From NCBI GenBank assembly GCA_022843465.1, contig JALHNO010000002.1, positions 124,001-188,000 of the forward strand: a DNA stretch of 64,000 bases. Direction: 5' to 3'. The position numbers and the translations under genes were made by a program. Shown here one piece after another: positions 54,155-63,529 of this stretch (the stretch's first letter is position 1; the number at the start of each line of letters is the position of its first letter). Source of the DNA: Pseudomonadota bacterium. Lineage in GTDB: Bacteria; Pseudomonadota; Gammaproteobacteria; Xanthomonadales; Ahniellaceae. The notes under the pieces are model-generated. The model searched no databases. It was not told the DNA's origin and was given only the letters and a program-made list of their open reading frames with translations.

Positions 54155-55246
54155 TCAGGCGAGGGCACGCTGATGTTGCTGCAACGCCCAGGCGACATGT
54201 TCTCGCACCATCGCATTCTGATCCTCGCGACGTTGTTGCAGGGCCTGCAGCACCGCGCTCGAGGCTGGCGCGTTGCCGAGTGCGACGGCAATATTGCGCA
54301 GCCAGCGCGCATAGCCGATGCGGCGGATCGCCGAACCTTCGGTTCGCTGCAGAAACTCGGTCTCGCTCCAGGCAAAAAGCTCGACCAGGCTGCTGGCATC
54401 GAGCGCGTGGCGGGCACGAAAATCCGGCTCGGCGGAAAGCTTGGCGAATTTGTTCCAGGGACAGACCAGCTGGCAGTCATCACAGCCGTAGATGCGATTG
54501 CCCATCAGTGGCCGCAGTGCTTCCGGGATCGCTTCGTCGAGCTCGATGGTCAGATAGGAGATGCAGCGGCGCGCATCGACCTGGTAGGGCGCGACAATGG
54601 CCTGGCTGGGGCAGATGTCGATGCAGCGCGTGCAGGTGCCGCAGTAATTGCCCGATTCGGCGATGTCGGCAGGCAAGGGCAGGTCGGTGTACAGCTCGCC
54701 GAGGAAAAACCATGAGCCGGTCCGGCTATGGATCAGATTGCTGTGCTTGCCGATCCAGCCCAGGCCGGCATTGCGCGCCAGTGCCTTTTCCAGCACCGGG
54801 GCGCTGTCACAGAAGGCGCGATAGCCGAACGCGCCCACCTCGGCAATGATCAGGTCGGCGAGCTTCTGCAGGCGCGAACGCACCAGCTTGTGGTAATCGC
54901 GGCCGAGTGCGTAGCGAGATATGTAAGCGAGTTCAGGGCTGTCGAGCACGCTCTGCATGTCGCTGCTGTCCGGGCTTAGATAATCCATTCGCACAGAAAT
55001 CACGCTGAGCGTGCCGGGCTGTAGCTCTGCCGGTCGGGAACGCCGCGTGCCGTGCCGTTCCATGTACGCCATGCGGCCATGGCGGCCGGCGGCCAACCAG
55101 TCGAGCAGGTGGGCTTCGTCCTCGGCGAGGCTGGCATTGCTGATGCCGCAGTCCTGGAAGCCGAGTTCACTGGACCATTGCCGTATCCGTCTACTCAATG
55201 CGGTCAGATCGACGAGTGTTTTCGCGCTGGATGGCTGGCTGCTCAC
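54155..55246 (-). CDS. queG: Epoxyqueuosine reductase QueG
   Basis: 363 residues from GTG 55246. Cobalamin-dependent last step of queuosine synthesis in tRNA. The N-terminal cobalamin domain (LGRDYHKLVRSRL, FGYRAFCDSAPVLEK, RNAGLGWIGKHSNL) precedes two [4Fe-4S] motifs, CGTCTRCIDICPSQAI and CDDCQLVCPWNKF, and a C-terminal HEAT-like part. The frame continues upstream into the divergent nnr gene; the GTG giving MSSQPSSAKT is the natural limit. 22 bp separate it from nnr. Confidence 0.94.
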   Translation of the reverse strand: MSSQPSSAKTLVDLTALSRRIRQWSSELGFQDCGISNASLAEDEAHLLDWLAAGRHGRMAYMERHGTRRSRPAELQPGTLSVISVRMDYLSPDSSDMQSVLDSPELAYISRYALGRDYHKLVRSRLQKLADLIIAEVGAFGYRAFCDSAPVLEKALARNAGLGWIGKHSNLIHSRTGSWFFLGELYTDLPLPADIAESGNYCGTCTRCIDICPSQAIVAPYQVDARRCISYLTIELDEAIPEALRPLMGNRIYGCDDCQLVCPWNKFAKLSAEPDFRARHALDASSLVELFAWSETEFLQRTEGSAIRRIGYARWLRNIAVALGNAPASSAVLQALQQRREDQNAMVREHVAWALQQHQRALA

Positions 55247-55256
55247 GATGCGCCAG

Positions 55257-55262
55257 TATAAT
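55257..55262 (+). promoter_or_regulatory. Perfect -10 element immediately before nnr
   Basis: TATAAT ends seven bases before the ATG at 55269. No good -35 box is found 16-18 bp upstream. If used, transcription would start at or next to the start codon. Confidence 0.4.
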
Positions 55263-55268
55263 CTGCGG

Positions 55269-56753
55269 ATGATCGAGTCAACCTGTCCTTCTGCCGATGC
55301 CAGTTTGCATAGTGCGCACTCCATGCGCGCGTTGGAGGCGCGTCTGGTCGCTGATGGCGACATCGATACCCATGCGTTGATGCAGCGCGCCGGTCAGGCG
55401 GTATTTCAGTGCGCGCGCACGCACTGGAACGAAGCTGCGGTCTGGCGCATTTTTTGCGGCAACGGCAACAATGGCGGCGACGGCTATGTGGTCGCGCGGC
55501 TGGCCTTGCAGGCCGGCATCGCGGTGCAACTGATCCGCGTCGGCACGCCCGGGTCGGCTGCCGAAGCCAGTGCGGCGCGGGCGGCCTGGTTGCGCAGCGG
55601 CGGCGAATCCGGACTTGGCGATCTCGCCGGGCTGCTGTCCCCCGACCTGCAGATCGATTGTCTGTTCGGGATCGGTCTGTCGCGCGCGCCTGCAGGTGAA
55701 TATCTGGAGGCCATTGCTGCAATCAATGCCGAGGCCTGCCCAACGCTCTCAGTCGACGTTCCATCGGGTCTGGTCGCGGACACTGGCGCTACGCCCGGGC
55801 TCTGCGTCGGCGCTTCGAGGACACTGGCATTGATTGCCTGGAAGCAGGGGCTGTTCACCGGTCGTGCCGCCGCCCACGTCGGTCGCCTCCAGCTCGATAC
55901 GCTGGGGATGCCGATCGCCACTCATTGCGAGGTGCGCCTGACCGCGGCCGAGGACATCCGGCGGCTGCTGCCGCCGCGCGATCGCGCGGCGCACAAGGGT
56001 CACCATGGGCACGTGCTGGTGATCGGTGGTGAACACGGGATGGGGGGTGCCGCACTGCTCACCGCTGAAGCTGCGCTGCGTGCCGGTGCCGGCTGGGTGA
56101 CCTTGGCAACACGCGCCAATCATGTTGCCGCTGCTCTGGCTCGACGGCCCGAAATCATGGTGCGTACCTGTGCGCATCCCGACAGTCTCCGCCCCTTGCT
56201 GGAACGCGCGACGATCGTGGTGGTCGGTCCCGGACTCGGCAGCGAAGACTGGGGCCGGATGCTGCTCGACGCAGCGCTCGCCTCGGGCAAGCCGCTGGTG
56301 CTGGATGCCGATGCCTTGAACATGATCGCGGGATCAGGCGCGCCGATCCCGGCGAATTCGATCTGTACGCCGCATCCCGGTGAAGCGGCGCGTCTGCTCG
56401 CCTGCACCGTGGCCGAGGTTGAGCGGGATCGCTTTGCGGCGCTGCGCGCGCTGCTGCGGCGCGGTGGCGGCGCCGCCGTGCTCAAGGGCGCTGGAACACT
56501 GGTGGGTAGTGCGTCTGACCAAATCGACGTCTGTGCCTATGGAAATCCCGGCATGGCCAGTGCCGGCATGGGCGACGTGCTCAGCGGCATCATTGCGGCC
56601 CTGTACGCTCAGGGACTCTCCGCGTTCGACGCGGCCCGCGCGGGCGTGTACCTGCATGCGCGGGCCGGCGATCTGGCGGCTAACCAGATGGGCGAACGCG
56701 GTCTGCTCGCTTCCGATCTGATCGCCTGCCTGCCGCAGGTGATCAATCCATGA
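55269..56753 (+). CDS. nnr: Bifunctional NAD(P)HX epimerase/dehydratase
   Basis: 494 residues. Repairs hydrated NADH and NADPH. The N-terminal YjeF_N epimerase domain (about 1-215) has FCGNGNNGGDGYVVARL and VDVPSGLVADTG. The C-terminal ADP/ATP-dependent dehydratase domain (about 225-490) has GHHGHVLVIGGEHGMGGAA, VVVGPGLG, TPHPGEAARLL and the NPGMASAGMGDVLSGI motif. An ATG at 55248 would add seven residues but lies before the TATAAT. Its end overlaps tsaE by 4 bp, as in many gammaproteobacteria. Confidence 0.93.
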   Translation: MIESTCPSADASLHSAHSMRALEARLVADGDIDTHALMQRAGQAVFQCARTHWNEAAVWRIFCGNGNNGGDGYVVARLALQAGIAVQLIRVGTPGSAAEASAARAAWLRSGGESGLGDLAGLLSPDLQIDCLFGIGLSRAPAGEYLEAIAAINAEACPTLSVDVPSGLVADTGATPGLCVGASRTLALIAWKQGLFTGRAAAHVGRLQLDTLGMPIATHCEVRLTAAEDIRRLLPPRDRAAHKGHHGHVLVIGGEHGMGGAALLTAEAALRAGAGWVTLATRANHVAAALARRPEIMVRTCAHPDSLRPLLERATIVVVGPGLGSEDWGRMLLDAALASGKPLVLDADALNMIAGSGAPIPANSICTPHPGEAARLLACTVAEVERDRFAALRALLRRGGGAAVLKGAGTLVGSASDQIDVCAYGNPGMASAGMGDVLSGIIAALYAQGLSAFDAARAGVYLHARAGDLAANQMGERGLLASDLIACLPQVINP

Positions 56754-57229
56754 GCATCGAGCTGGCCTTGCCCGATCTGGCAGCGACCGAACGTCTGGGT
56801 GCGCAGCTTGCGGCGCTGCTGCGCCCGCCGTTGCTGATCGGATTGCGCGGCGATCTGGGTGCCGGCAAGACCAGCCTGGTTCGCGCCATCATCCAGACAC
56901 GCCTGCCAGGTACGCGGGTCAAGAGCCCGACCTTCACCCTGCTGGAATCCTACGAGCTGCCTGACGGCGTCCTGCATCACCTGGATCTTTACCGGATGGA
57001 ATCGCCGGAGCAGCTGCGCCAGCTTGGCCTTGATGAGTTGCTGGCGCCCGATGCGCTGGTGCTGGTCGAATGGCCAGAGCAGGGCATGGGGGTGCTGCCG
57101 GCGCTCGATCTGGACCTGGAGTTGGTCCATGTCGGGCTGGCTCGTTCGCTGCGACTGGATGGGCTCAGCGCTCTCGGGCAGGGCGTCGAGCGGTCGCTGG
57201 CACAACTGCTTTCAATTGAAGGCGCTTGA
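56750..57229 (+). CDS. tsaE: tRNA threonylcarbamoyladenosine biosynthesis ATPase TsaE
   Basis: 159 residues. P-loop ATPase that works with TsaD and TsaB to make t6A37 in ANN-reading tRNAs. Walker A GDLGAGKTS near residue 34, VKSPTFTLLESYEL and HLDLYRMESPEQL are the family marks. Overlaps nnr (ATGA). The run nnr-tsaE-amiC-mutL matches the E. coli order nnr-tsaE-amiB-mutL. Confidence 0.95.
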   Translation: MSIELALPDLAATERLGAQLAALLRPPLLIGLRGDLGAGKTSLVRAIIQTRLPGTRVKSPTFTLLESYELPDGVLHHLDLYRMESPEQLRQLGLDELLAPDALVLVEWPEQGMGVLPALDLDLELVHVGLARSLRLDGLSALGQGVERSLAQLLSIEGA

Positions 57230-57327
57230 CCCGTTTTGTCATGCGAATCCGAGAAACCTTTCGCAGGTGGCGGATTTTCAAAGAAAAAACCTTGCAATTC
57301 CGGAATGATCGCGGTTGAATACCGGGC

Positions 57328-58635
57328 ATGATCATGCGCGCCGGTCAGGCTCTGGGACTGTTGTTGGCTATGGTCGGCGCGGCAACCGCGTCGGCGGCCG
57401 AGTTCCGCTCGGTCCGTTATTGGGATGCCAGCGACCATACCCGCGTGGTTTTCGATATCAGCGCGCCAATCCAGTACAAGCTGTTTGTGCTGGAATCCCC
57501 GCATCGTGTCGTACTCGACATCCCGGCTGCCTCGGCCGCCTCGCTCGGCGTGCCCAACAGCACCGGCGTGGTGCGTGGGGTACGGACCGGTCGCCAGGGC
57601 AAGAATCTGCGCCTGGTGCTCGATCTCGAGCGCGCGGTACAGCCGAAGACCTTTCTGCTGGCACCTGCCGGAGAACATGGCCACCGCCTGGTTGTCGACC
57701 TGTTCGAGCAGGAGTCACGTCCGGCCGTCGTCAAGACCGAGGCGCAACTGCGCCCCAGCGGTGAACGCAAGGTCATTGTCGCAATCGACGCCGGTCATGG
57801 CGGCGAAGATCCGGGCGCGCTGGGCGCAGCAGGTTCCCGTGAGAAGGACATCACTCTGGCGGTCGCCAAGTCGCTGGCCGCCGAGATCAATGCGCATGCG
57901 GGCATGAGTGCCGTGCTGATCCGCGACGGCGATTTTTTCATTCCGCTGGAGAAGCGCTACGCCTTGGCGCGTGAGGCCAAGGCGGATCTGTTTGTGTCGA
58001 TCCATGCCGATGCCTTCACCAACAAGGCGGCGCGTGGTTCTTCGGTGTTCGTGCTTTCTCAGCGTGGCGCTTCGAGTGAGGCCGCGCGCATGCTGGCGCG
58101 CCAGGAAAACCAGGCCGATCTGGTCGGCGGTGTCTCGCTTGGCGACAAGGATTCCATGCTCGCCGCCGTGCTGCTCGATCTCTCGCAGGGTGCCACCATG
58201 GGCGCCAGCGAAGTGGTGGCCTCGAACGTGCTGCGCGGGCTGGCGCGGATCGGCAATCTGCACAAGCGCGAACTGCAGCGCGCCAACTTCGTGGTCTTGC
58301 GCTCGCCGGATGTGCCATCCATCCTGGTGGAAACCGCCTTCATCAGCAATCCGGCGGAAGAAAAGCGACTCAACGATCCCGGGCATCGCGCCAAGCTGGC
58401 GTCGGCGGTGACCGAGGGTATCCGCGAGTATTTCTCCAGCGCACCGCCGCAGGGCACCTGGTTTGCGGCCAATCCGCAGCGGCCCTCGCATCATGTGGTG
58501 GCGCGCGGCGAGTCGCTGTCGGCGATCGCCCAGCGTCATGGCTGCAGCGTCACCGCGCTGCGCGAAACCAACAAGCTGCAGTCCGACAATGTCTGGGCGG
58601 GCGCCGTGCTCAAGCTGCCACCGCGCCAGGGCTGA
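57328..58635 (+). CDS. amiC: N-acetylmuramoyl-L-alanine amidase with AMIN and LysM domains
   Basis: 435 residues. Signal peptide (1-23, ending ASAAE), AMIN domain for septal peptidoglycan targeting (about 25-130), Amidase_3 zinc domain (about 148-370) with [34 protein letters not shown] in part, and [14 protein letters not shown]-terminal LysM domain (about 388-432) has [16 protein letters not shown]. It splits daughter cells by cutting septal murein. The position in the mutL cluster is that of amiB in E. coli; AmiC/AmiB naming is by convention only. A second ATG two codons downstream (57334) is possible. Confidence 0.92.
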   Translation: MIMRAGQALGLLLAMVGAATASAAEFRSVRYWDASDHTRVVFDISAPIQYKLFVLESPHRVVLDIPAASAASLGVPNSTGVVRGVRTGRQGKNLRLVLDLERAVQPKTFLLAPAGEHGHRLVVDLFEQESRPAVVKTEAQLRPSGERKVIVAIDAGHGGEDPGALGAAGSREKDITLAVAKSLAAEINAHAGMSAVLIRDGDFFIPLEKRYALAREAKADLFVSIHADAFTNKAARGSSVFVLSQRGASSEAARMLARQENQADLVGGVSLGDKDSMLAAVLLDLSQGATMGASEVVASNVLRGLARIGNLHKRELQRANFVVLRSPDVPSILVETAFISNPAEEKRLNDPGHRAKLASAVTEGIREYFSSAPPQGTWFAANPQRPSHHVVARGESLSAIAQRHGCSVTALRETNKLQSDNVWAGAVLKLPPRQG

Positions 58636-58685
58636 GGCGGCGCGATCGCGTACAATCGGAGGTCATTCCACCATCGACCTGCCCC

Positions 58686-60506
58686 GTGCGCATTCGTCAG
58701 CTTCCCGAAAACCTGATCAACCAGATCGCGGCCGGCGAGGTCATCGAACGCCCGGCATCGGTGGTCAAGGAACTGGTCGAGAACAGTCTGGACGCAGGCG
58801 CTACCCGGATCGAGATCGCGTTGGAGGCCGGCGGCGTCAAGCTGGTGCGCGTGCGCGACAATGGCAGTGGCATCGCGGCGGATGATCTTGCGTTGGCGCT
58901 GACCCGGCATGCCACCAGCAAGATCGGCTCGCTCGACGATCTGGAATCGGTGCGCAGCATGGGCTTTCGCGGTGAAGCCCTGCCGAGCATCGCCTCGGTT
59001 TCGCGCTTTCGGCTGATCTCGCGCACCGCCGACGCGGAAACTGCTTACAGCATCGAGTCGGACAATGGCCAGCTGTCCGCCATCCGGCCGGCGCAGCATC
59101 CGCCAGGCAGTACCGTCGAAATGCATGAGCTGTTCTTCAATGTACCGGCGCGCCGCAAGTTTTTGCGTGCCGAGCGTACCGAACTGGGTCACATCGAGGA
59201 GAGCCTGCGCGCGTTTGCGCTAGCCCGTCCCGAGGTGGCGTTCTCGCTCACGCACAATGGGCGCGCGCTGGTGCGCGATGCCGCCAGCGGCCAGGTGCCC
59301 GAGGCGCGCGTCGATGCCATGCTCGGTGAAGAATTCCTGCTCAACAGCCTGCGCATCGAACACAGTGCTGCCGGTCTCCATCTGCATGGCTGGGTCGGCC
59401 TGCCGACCGCGTCACGCGCACAATCGGATCGCCAGTTCTTCTATGTGAACCGGCGCCTGGTGCGCGATCGCGTCGTCGCCCATGCTGTGCGTCAGGCCTA
59501 TGCCGATGTGCTGTTTCACGGTCGCCATCCGGCCTTTGTACTGTTTCTGGAAATCGATCCGCACCAGGTTGACGTCAATGTCCACCCAGCGAAGGCCGAA
59601 GTGCGCTTTCGCGAATCCCGTCTGGTCCATGACTTTCTGTACCGCACCCTGCATGAGGCGCTCGCACAGACCCGCGCCGGGATGGCGGTTGCAGTTCCCG
59701 TGGGCATGGCTGGGATGCCGCTGGCTACCGGAGCAGCGGGCAATCAGCCGACGGCAGCATGGCTGGGCAACCAGCAGGGTGGTCTGGGTCTGCGGGTGAA
59801 TGAGCAATTGGCGGCCTATGCATCCCTCTACGGGGGGGCGGAGCGCGGAACCCTGCAGTCGCCGATGATCCTGGCGGACGCTGACGGCAGTGCCGGGCTC
59901 AGCACGCCCGGGCGGGAAGAAATTCCACCGCTGGGATTTGCCATCGCGCAACTGCATGGGGTCTATGTGCTGGCAGAGAATGCCCAGGGCCTGATCATTG
60001 TCGACATGCATGCCGCGCATGAACGCATCGCCTACGAGCGCCTGAAGAGCGAGCAGGCCTGTGGTGCCATTCCGTCGCAGATGCTGCTGGTGCCGATCTC
60101 GATGATGGTCAGCACGCGTGAGGCCGATGCCGCCGAGTCGCACACCGCGGAACTCGCCGGACTCGGCATCGAACTGGGCCGCTCGGGACCGCAACGCATC
60201 ACGATCCGGCGCATTCCGGTCGTGCTGGACGGAGCCGATGTCGAGCGCCTGCTGCGTGACGTGCTGGCCGAGTTCAGTCAGCACGAGAGCTCACGACGTC
60301 TGCAGGAAGTGCAGAACGAGATACTCGCCACGATGGCCTGCCATGGTTCGATCCGGGCCAACCGGCGGCTCTCGATTGCCGAGATGAATGCGCTGTTGCG
60401 ACAGATGGAGTCGACCGAACGCTCGGCCCAGTGCAATCATGGCCGACCGACCTGGATTGCCCTGGGTATGCAGGACCTGGACCGGCTGTTCCTGCGCGGC
60501 CAATGA
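58686..60506 (+). CDS. mutL: DNA mismatch repair protein MutL with endonuclease motif
   Basis: 606 residues. GHKL ATPase domain (1-330) with [20 protein letters not shown] (ATP site), DNGSGI and [15 protein letters not shown]. The C-terminal dimerisation domain has [12 protein letters not shown] starting at Asp440, which fits the metal-binding endonuclease motif DxHA-x2-E-x4-E, plus the accompanying [13 protein letters not shown] and CNHGRP motifs. E. coli MutL lacks these and relies on MutH. Here MutL should itself nick, as in Pseudomonas. Start is GTG. Confidence 0.95.
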   Translation: MRIRQLPENLINQIAAGEVIERPASVVKELVENSLDAGATRIEIALEAGGVKLVRVRDNGSGIAADDLALALTRHATSKIGSLDDLESVRSMGFRGEALPSIASVSRFRLISRTADAETAYSIESDNGQLSAIRPAQHPPGSTVEMHELFFNVPARRKFLRAERTELGHIEESLRAFALARPEVAFSLTHNGRALVRDAASGQVPEARVDAMLGEEFLLNSLRIEHSAAGLHLHGWVGLPTASRAQSDRQFFYVNRRLVRDRVVAHAVRQAYADVLFHGRHPAFVLFLEIDPHQVDVNVHPAKAEVRFRESRLVHDFLYRTLHEALAQTRAGMAVAVPVGMAGMPLATGAAGNQPTAAWLGNQQGGLGLRVNEQLAAYASLYGGAERGTLQSPMILADADGSAGLSTPGREEIPPLGFAIAQLHGVYVLAENAQGLIIVDMHAAHERIAYERLKSEQACGAIPSQMLLVPISMMVSTREADAAESHTAELAGLGIELGRSGPQRITIRRIPVVLDGADVERLLRDVLAEFSQHESSRRLQEVQNEILATMACHGSIRANRRLSIAEMNALLRQMESTERSAQCNHGRPTWIALGMQDLDRLFLRGQ

Positions 60507-60527
60507 TGCGAGAGGAGTGAGTGAACC

Positions 60528-61511
60528 ATGCGTTACAGAGGACTGATGGCTGCATCGTTGGCGGTCGCGCTCGGCGCCTGCAACAAACCTGCGCCGGAGC
60601 AACCGGGCGCCGAGCCACCTGCGGCGGTGGCCGGTTCGACGACGGTGCCGGTGGATGCCCATGTGACCGAGATCGAGCAGTGGCGCGCCCGGCGTATCAG
60701 CAATCTGACCAAGCCAGATGGCTGGCTGTCCCTGGTCGGACTGCATTGGCTCAACGAGGGCGAGCAGACCGTCGGCGCTGGTGCCGATCGCGCGGTGGTG
60801 CTCGCAGTTGGCCCGCAGAAACTGGGGGCGATTACCGTCAGCGGCATTGCGGCGTCGCTGGCGCTGGAGCCGGGATCCGAGGGTGTCCGGGTGCAGTGCC
60901 ATGGCCCCGATGACTGGGCGGATCTGCCGACTCAGGCTAATCCGTATCCACTGAAGCCCGATAGCAGCGATGCGCCGTGTCGCCTGCTGCTGGGGGAGAA
61001 GATCAGCATTTCGCTGATCGAGCGCGGCGGAAAACTGGCCTTGCGGGTAAAGGATGCCGATGCCGCCACGCGCAGCGGCTTCGCCGGTATTCCCTCGTAC
61101 GACATCGCCTCCGACTGGCGTATCGAAGCGGTCTGGACGCCGCATCAGGTGATGCAGGAAATCGAGATCCAGAATGTACTCGGCATGATCGAGAAAATGC
61201 CCAATCCCGGCTACGCAAGCTTCACTCGTGACGGCAGGGAGTTCCGGCTGTATCCGGTCATCGAGGCTGGCGAAACCGACTATTTCTTCATCTTCGCCGA
61301 TCGCACCAGCGGTCGCGAGACCTATGGGCCCGGGCGTTTCTTCTACGCCACACCGGCGGTAGACGGCCGCATCGTCCTGGATTTCAACAAGGCCTACAAC
61401 CCGCCCTGCGCCTTCACCGAATACTCGACCTGTCCGTTGCCGCCACCGGAAAACCGGCTCGATCTGGCGGTGACTGCCGGTGAGAAGAAGTATCTGCCGG
61501 TCGGCCACTGA
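60528..61511 (+). CDS. DUF1684 lipoprotein
   Basis: 327 residues. The signal peptide ends in a lipobox-like LGAC, so Cys18 is probably lipidated. A Pro/Ala-rich linker (20-45) leads to a DUF1684 domain with WRARRISNLTKPDGWLSLVG (20 residues) at its start and the diagnostic C-terminal pattern DFNKAYNPPCAFTEYSTC, followed by PLPPPENRL. The biochemical role of the family is not known. It follows mutL by 21 bp and may share its transcript. Confidence 0.87.
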   Translation: MRYRGLMAASLAVALGACNKPAPEQPGAEPPAAVAGSTTVPVDAHVTEIEQWRARRISNLTKPDGWLSLVGLHWLNEGEQTVGAGADRAVVLAVGPQKLGAITVSGIAASLALEPGSEGVRVQCHGPDDWADLPTQANPYPLKPDSSDAPCRLLLGEKISISLIERGGKLALRVKDADAATRSGFAGIPSYDIASDWRIEAVWTPHQVMQEIEIQNVLGMIEKMPNPGYASFTRDGREFRLYPVIEAGETDYFFIFADRTSGRETYGPGRFFYATPAVDGRIVLDFNKAYNPPCAFTEYSTCPLPPPENRLDLAVTAGEKKYLPVGH

Positions 61512-61583
61512 CCGCGGCCAGATTCGGCATGGTTGCGGCCGGCAGCGTGGTCGAAGCGGCGGCCGCGTCGTCTGCGAATTGAC

Positions 61584-62369
61584 TCAGGTACGCGGGCCAA
61601 AGCTTGGCTTGCGCCGTTCCAGGAATGCTGCGGTACCTTCTCGCATATCGGCGGTAGCGGCACAGACACCAAAGGCCTGCGACTCGTAGTCGAGCGCGAC
61701 GTCGATCGAGGCCTCAGCACCGAGCGTGATCGCATTGAGGATGCCATTGAGCGCCTGCGGAGCCGACTGCGCCAATTGCTGCGCGAGCGCATTCACCTCG
61801 GCATCCAGTTGCTCGGCAGCGACCACACGGTTGACTATGCCAAGTTCGAGCGCTCTGGCCGCATTGATCTGGTTGCCAAGCAGGCAGAGCTCAAGGCTCG
61901 CGCTGCGACCGGCAAGTCGCAGCAGACGTTGCGTGCCGCCGAAGCCGGGCAGCACGCCCAGATTGATTTCGGGCTGTCCGAATTTCGCAGTATCCGCGGC
62001 AATGCGCAGATGGCAGGCCATGGCCAGTTCCATGCCGCCACCCAGCGCAAACCCATTGATGCGCGCGATCACCGGTTTGCCCAGGCGCTCGATGGCGGTC
62101 ATCAAGCCTTGTCCGTAGCGCGAGAAGGCCAGCGCCTGGACGCCGTCCAGTTGCGCCAGCTCACTGATGTCGGCGCCGGCGATAAACGCCTTGGCTCCGG
62201 CGCCGGTAATGACCACCACGCCGATCGCGTCGTCCTGACTGGCCTCTTCAATGGCCAGGCGCAGCTCGCGGATGGTCTGGCGATTGAGCGCGTTCAGTTT
62301 GTCCGGGCGATTGATGGTAATCGTGCAGATGCGCGCTGCGCAGTCGATCAGCAGGTTCTGATAGCTCAT
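61584..62369 (-). CDS. Enoyl-CoA hydratase
   Basis: 261 residues of the crotonase family. The oxyanion-hole strands AFIAGADISEL and GFALGGGMELAMACH are present. Both hydratase glutamates are there: in QPEINLGVLPGFGGTQRL and ASLELCLLG, corresponding to Glu144 and Glu164 of the rat enzyme. This points to short-chain enoyl-CoA hydratase in fatty or amino-acid breakdown. It stands alone, divergent from the FKBP gene. GGAG seven bases ahead. Confidence 0.9.
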   Translation of the reverse strand: MSYQNLLIDCAARICTITINRPDKLNALNRQTIRELRLAIEEASQDDAIGVVVITGAGAKAFIAGADISELAQLDGVQALAFSRYGQGLMTAIERLGKPVIARINGFALGGGMELAMACHLRIAADTAKFGQPEINLGVLPGFGGTQRLLRLAGRSASLELCLLGNQINAARALELGIVNRVVAAEQLDAEVNALAQQLAQSAPQALNGILNAITLGAEASIDVALDYESQAFGVCAATADMREGTAAFLERRKPSFGPRT

Positions 62370-62579
62370 GGGGTACTCCGGAAGAAGGCCGCGAATTGTA
62401 GTGTCTCGCGGCTCCCGGCGGTCATGAACAGCGGCTGAGCACGCCCGCCCTCCGGGGAATTATCGGCGCCGTTCGGGGTCTGCGGCATTGCCACAATCCC
62501 TGCGTGACGGCGCGGCCCGGTGTTCTGTAGAATGCCCGCTTTCGCCCCCGCGAAACTGTTTCCCACCTGGAGAATACCC

Positions 62580-63257
62580 ATGATGTTGCGTTTTGGCGCC
62601 GTCGCTTTGGCGGCCTTGATTGCGGGCAATGTTGCCGCGCAGGACACAAGCACGGAAAAGGGCAAGCTGAGCTACGCGATCGGCTACGAGATTGGCAATG
62701 ACTTCGTCGAGAAGAAGCTTGACGTCGATCTCGCCATTGTACTGCGTGCGCTCCAGGACGGTTACGCCAAGCGTGCGCCGACCGTGGCTGCACCTGAAAT
62801 GCGTGCCGCGCTCGAAAAGATGAGCGAGAAACTCAAGACCGAGGCGATGGCCAAGTACGAAGCGCTTGCGCGTGAGAACAAGGTCAAGGCCGACAAGTTC
62901 ATGTCGGAGAACAAGGTCAAGAAGGGCATCGTGACACTGCCGAGCGGCATCCAGTACCGCATCATCGAGGATGGTTCGGGCAAGCGTCCGCTGAAGAACA
63001 GCGAAGTTTCCGTGCACTATCGCGGCTCGCTGACCAGCGGCCTGGAGTTCGATTCCTCGTTTGCGCGCGGCGTACCGGCTTCGTTCAAGGTCGACGCGGT
63101 GCTCAAGGGCTGGCAGGAAGTGCTGCCGCTGATGAAGGTGGGCGACCACTGGCAGATCTTCCTGCCGCCGGATCAGGCCTATGGCATGCGTGGTCAGGGA
63201 CCGATCGGCCCGAATGAAGCGCTGGTCTTCGAGATCAAGCTGGTCGACGTCAAGTAA
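62580..63257 (+). CDS. FKBP-type peptidyl-prolyl isomerase, Mip/FkpA-like
   Basis: 225 residues. Signal peptide (1-20, ending NVAAQ). The N-terminal helical dimerisation domain (about 25-115) has LSYAIGYEIGNDF and a long charged helix. The FKBP domain (about 120-225) has VSVHYRGSLTSGLEFDSSF, VLKGWQEVLPLMKVGDHW and IFLPPDQAYG with the proline-binding aromatics. It is a periplasmic folding catalyst. Two adjacent ATGs (62580, 62583) both suit the TGGAGA element. TAGAAT at 62528-62533 may be the -10 box. Confidence 0.92.
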   Translation: MMLRFGAVALAALIAGNVAAQDTSTEKGKLSYAIGYEIGNDFVEKKLDVDLAIVLRALQDGYAKRAPTVAAPEMRAALEKMSEKLKTEAMAKYEALARENKVKADKFMSENKVKKGIVTLPSGIQYRIIEDGSGKRPLKNSEVSVHYRGSLTSGLEFDSSFARGVPASFKVDAVLKGWQEVLPLMKVGDHWQIFLPPDQAYGMRGQGPIGPNEALVFEIKLVDVK

Positions 63258-63319
63258 TCGCCGTACTTTGCGGGGGCCGGCTCCAGTTCTCTGGTGCCGG
63301 CCTCTTGCGTTTGGATCCC

Positions 63320-63529
63320 ATGGGATTTTTCATTTCCAGCTACAACCGCCCCCAGCTCACGCCCTGCATCAGCGTATGCAATCTGCGCGATGACGGTCTG
63401 TGCGAAGGCTGCCTGCGCACCGGCGACGAGATTTCGAACTGGGGATCGATGGCTGAGAGCGAGCGGCTGCGCGTCATGTTCGAAGTCCTGCCGGAACGCA
63501 GGGCACGTGAGGAATGCTCGGGTGGTTGA
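63320..63529 (+). CDS. DUF1289 family protein
   Basis: 69 residues. Contains four cysteines in the pattern TPCISVCNLRDDGLCEGCLR, the signature of DUF1289, then TGDEISNW. Probably binds a metal such as zinc, but the function is unknown. The ATG at 63320 is preferred to an upstream TTG. Its end overlaps the Nudix gene by 8 bp. Confidence 0.87.
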   Translation: MGFFISSYNRPQLTPCISVCNLRDDGLCEGCLRTGDEISNWGSMAESERLRVMFEVLPERRAREECSGG

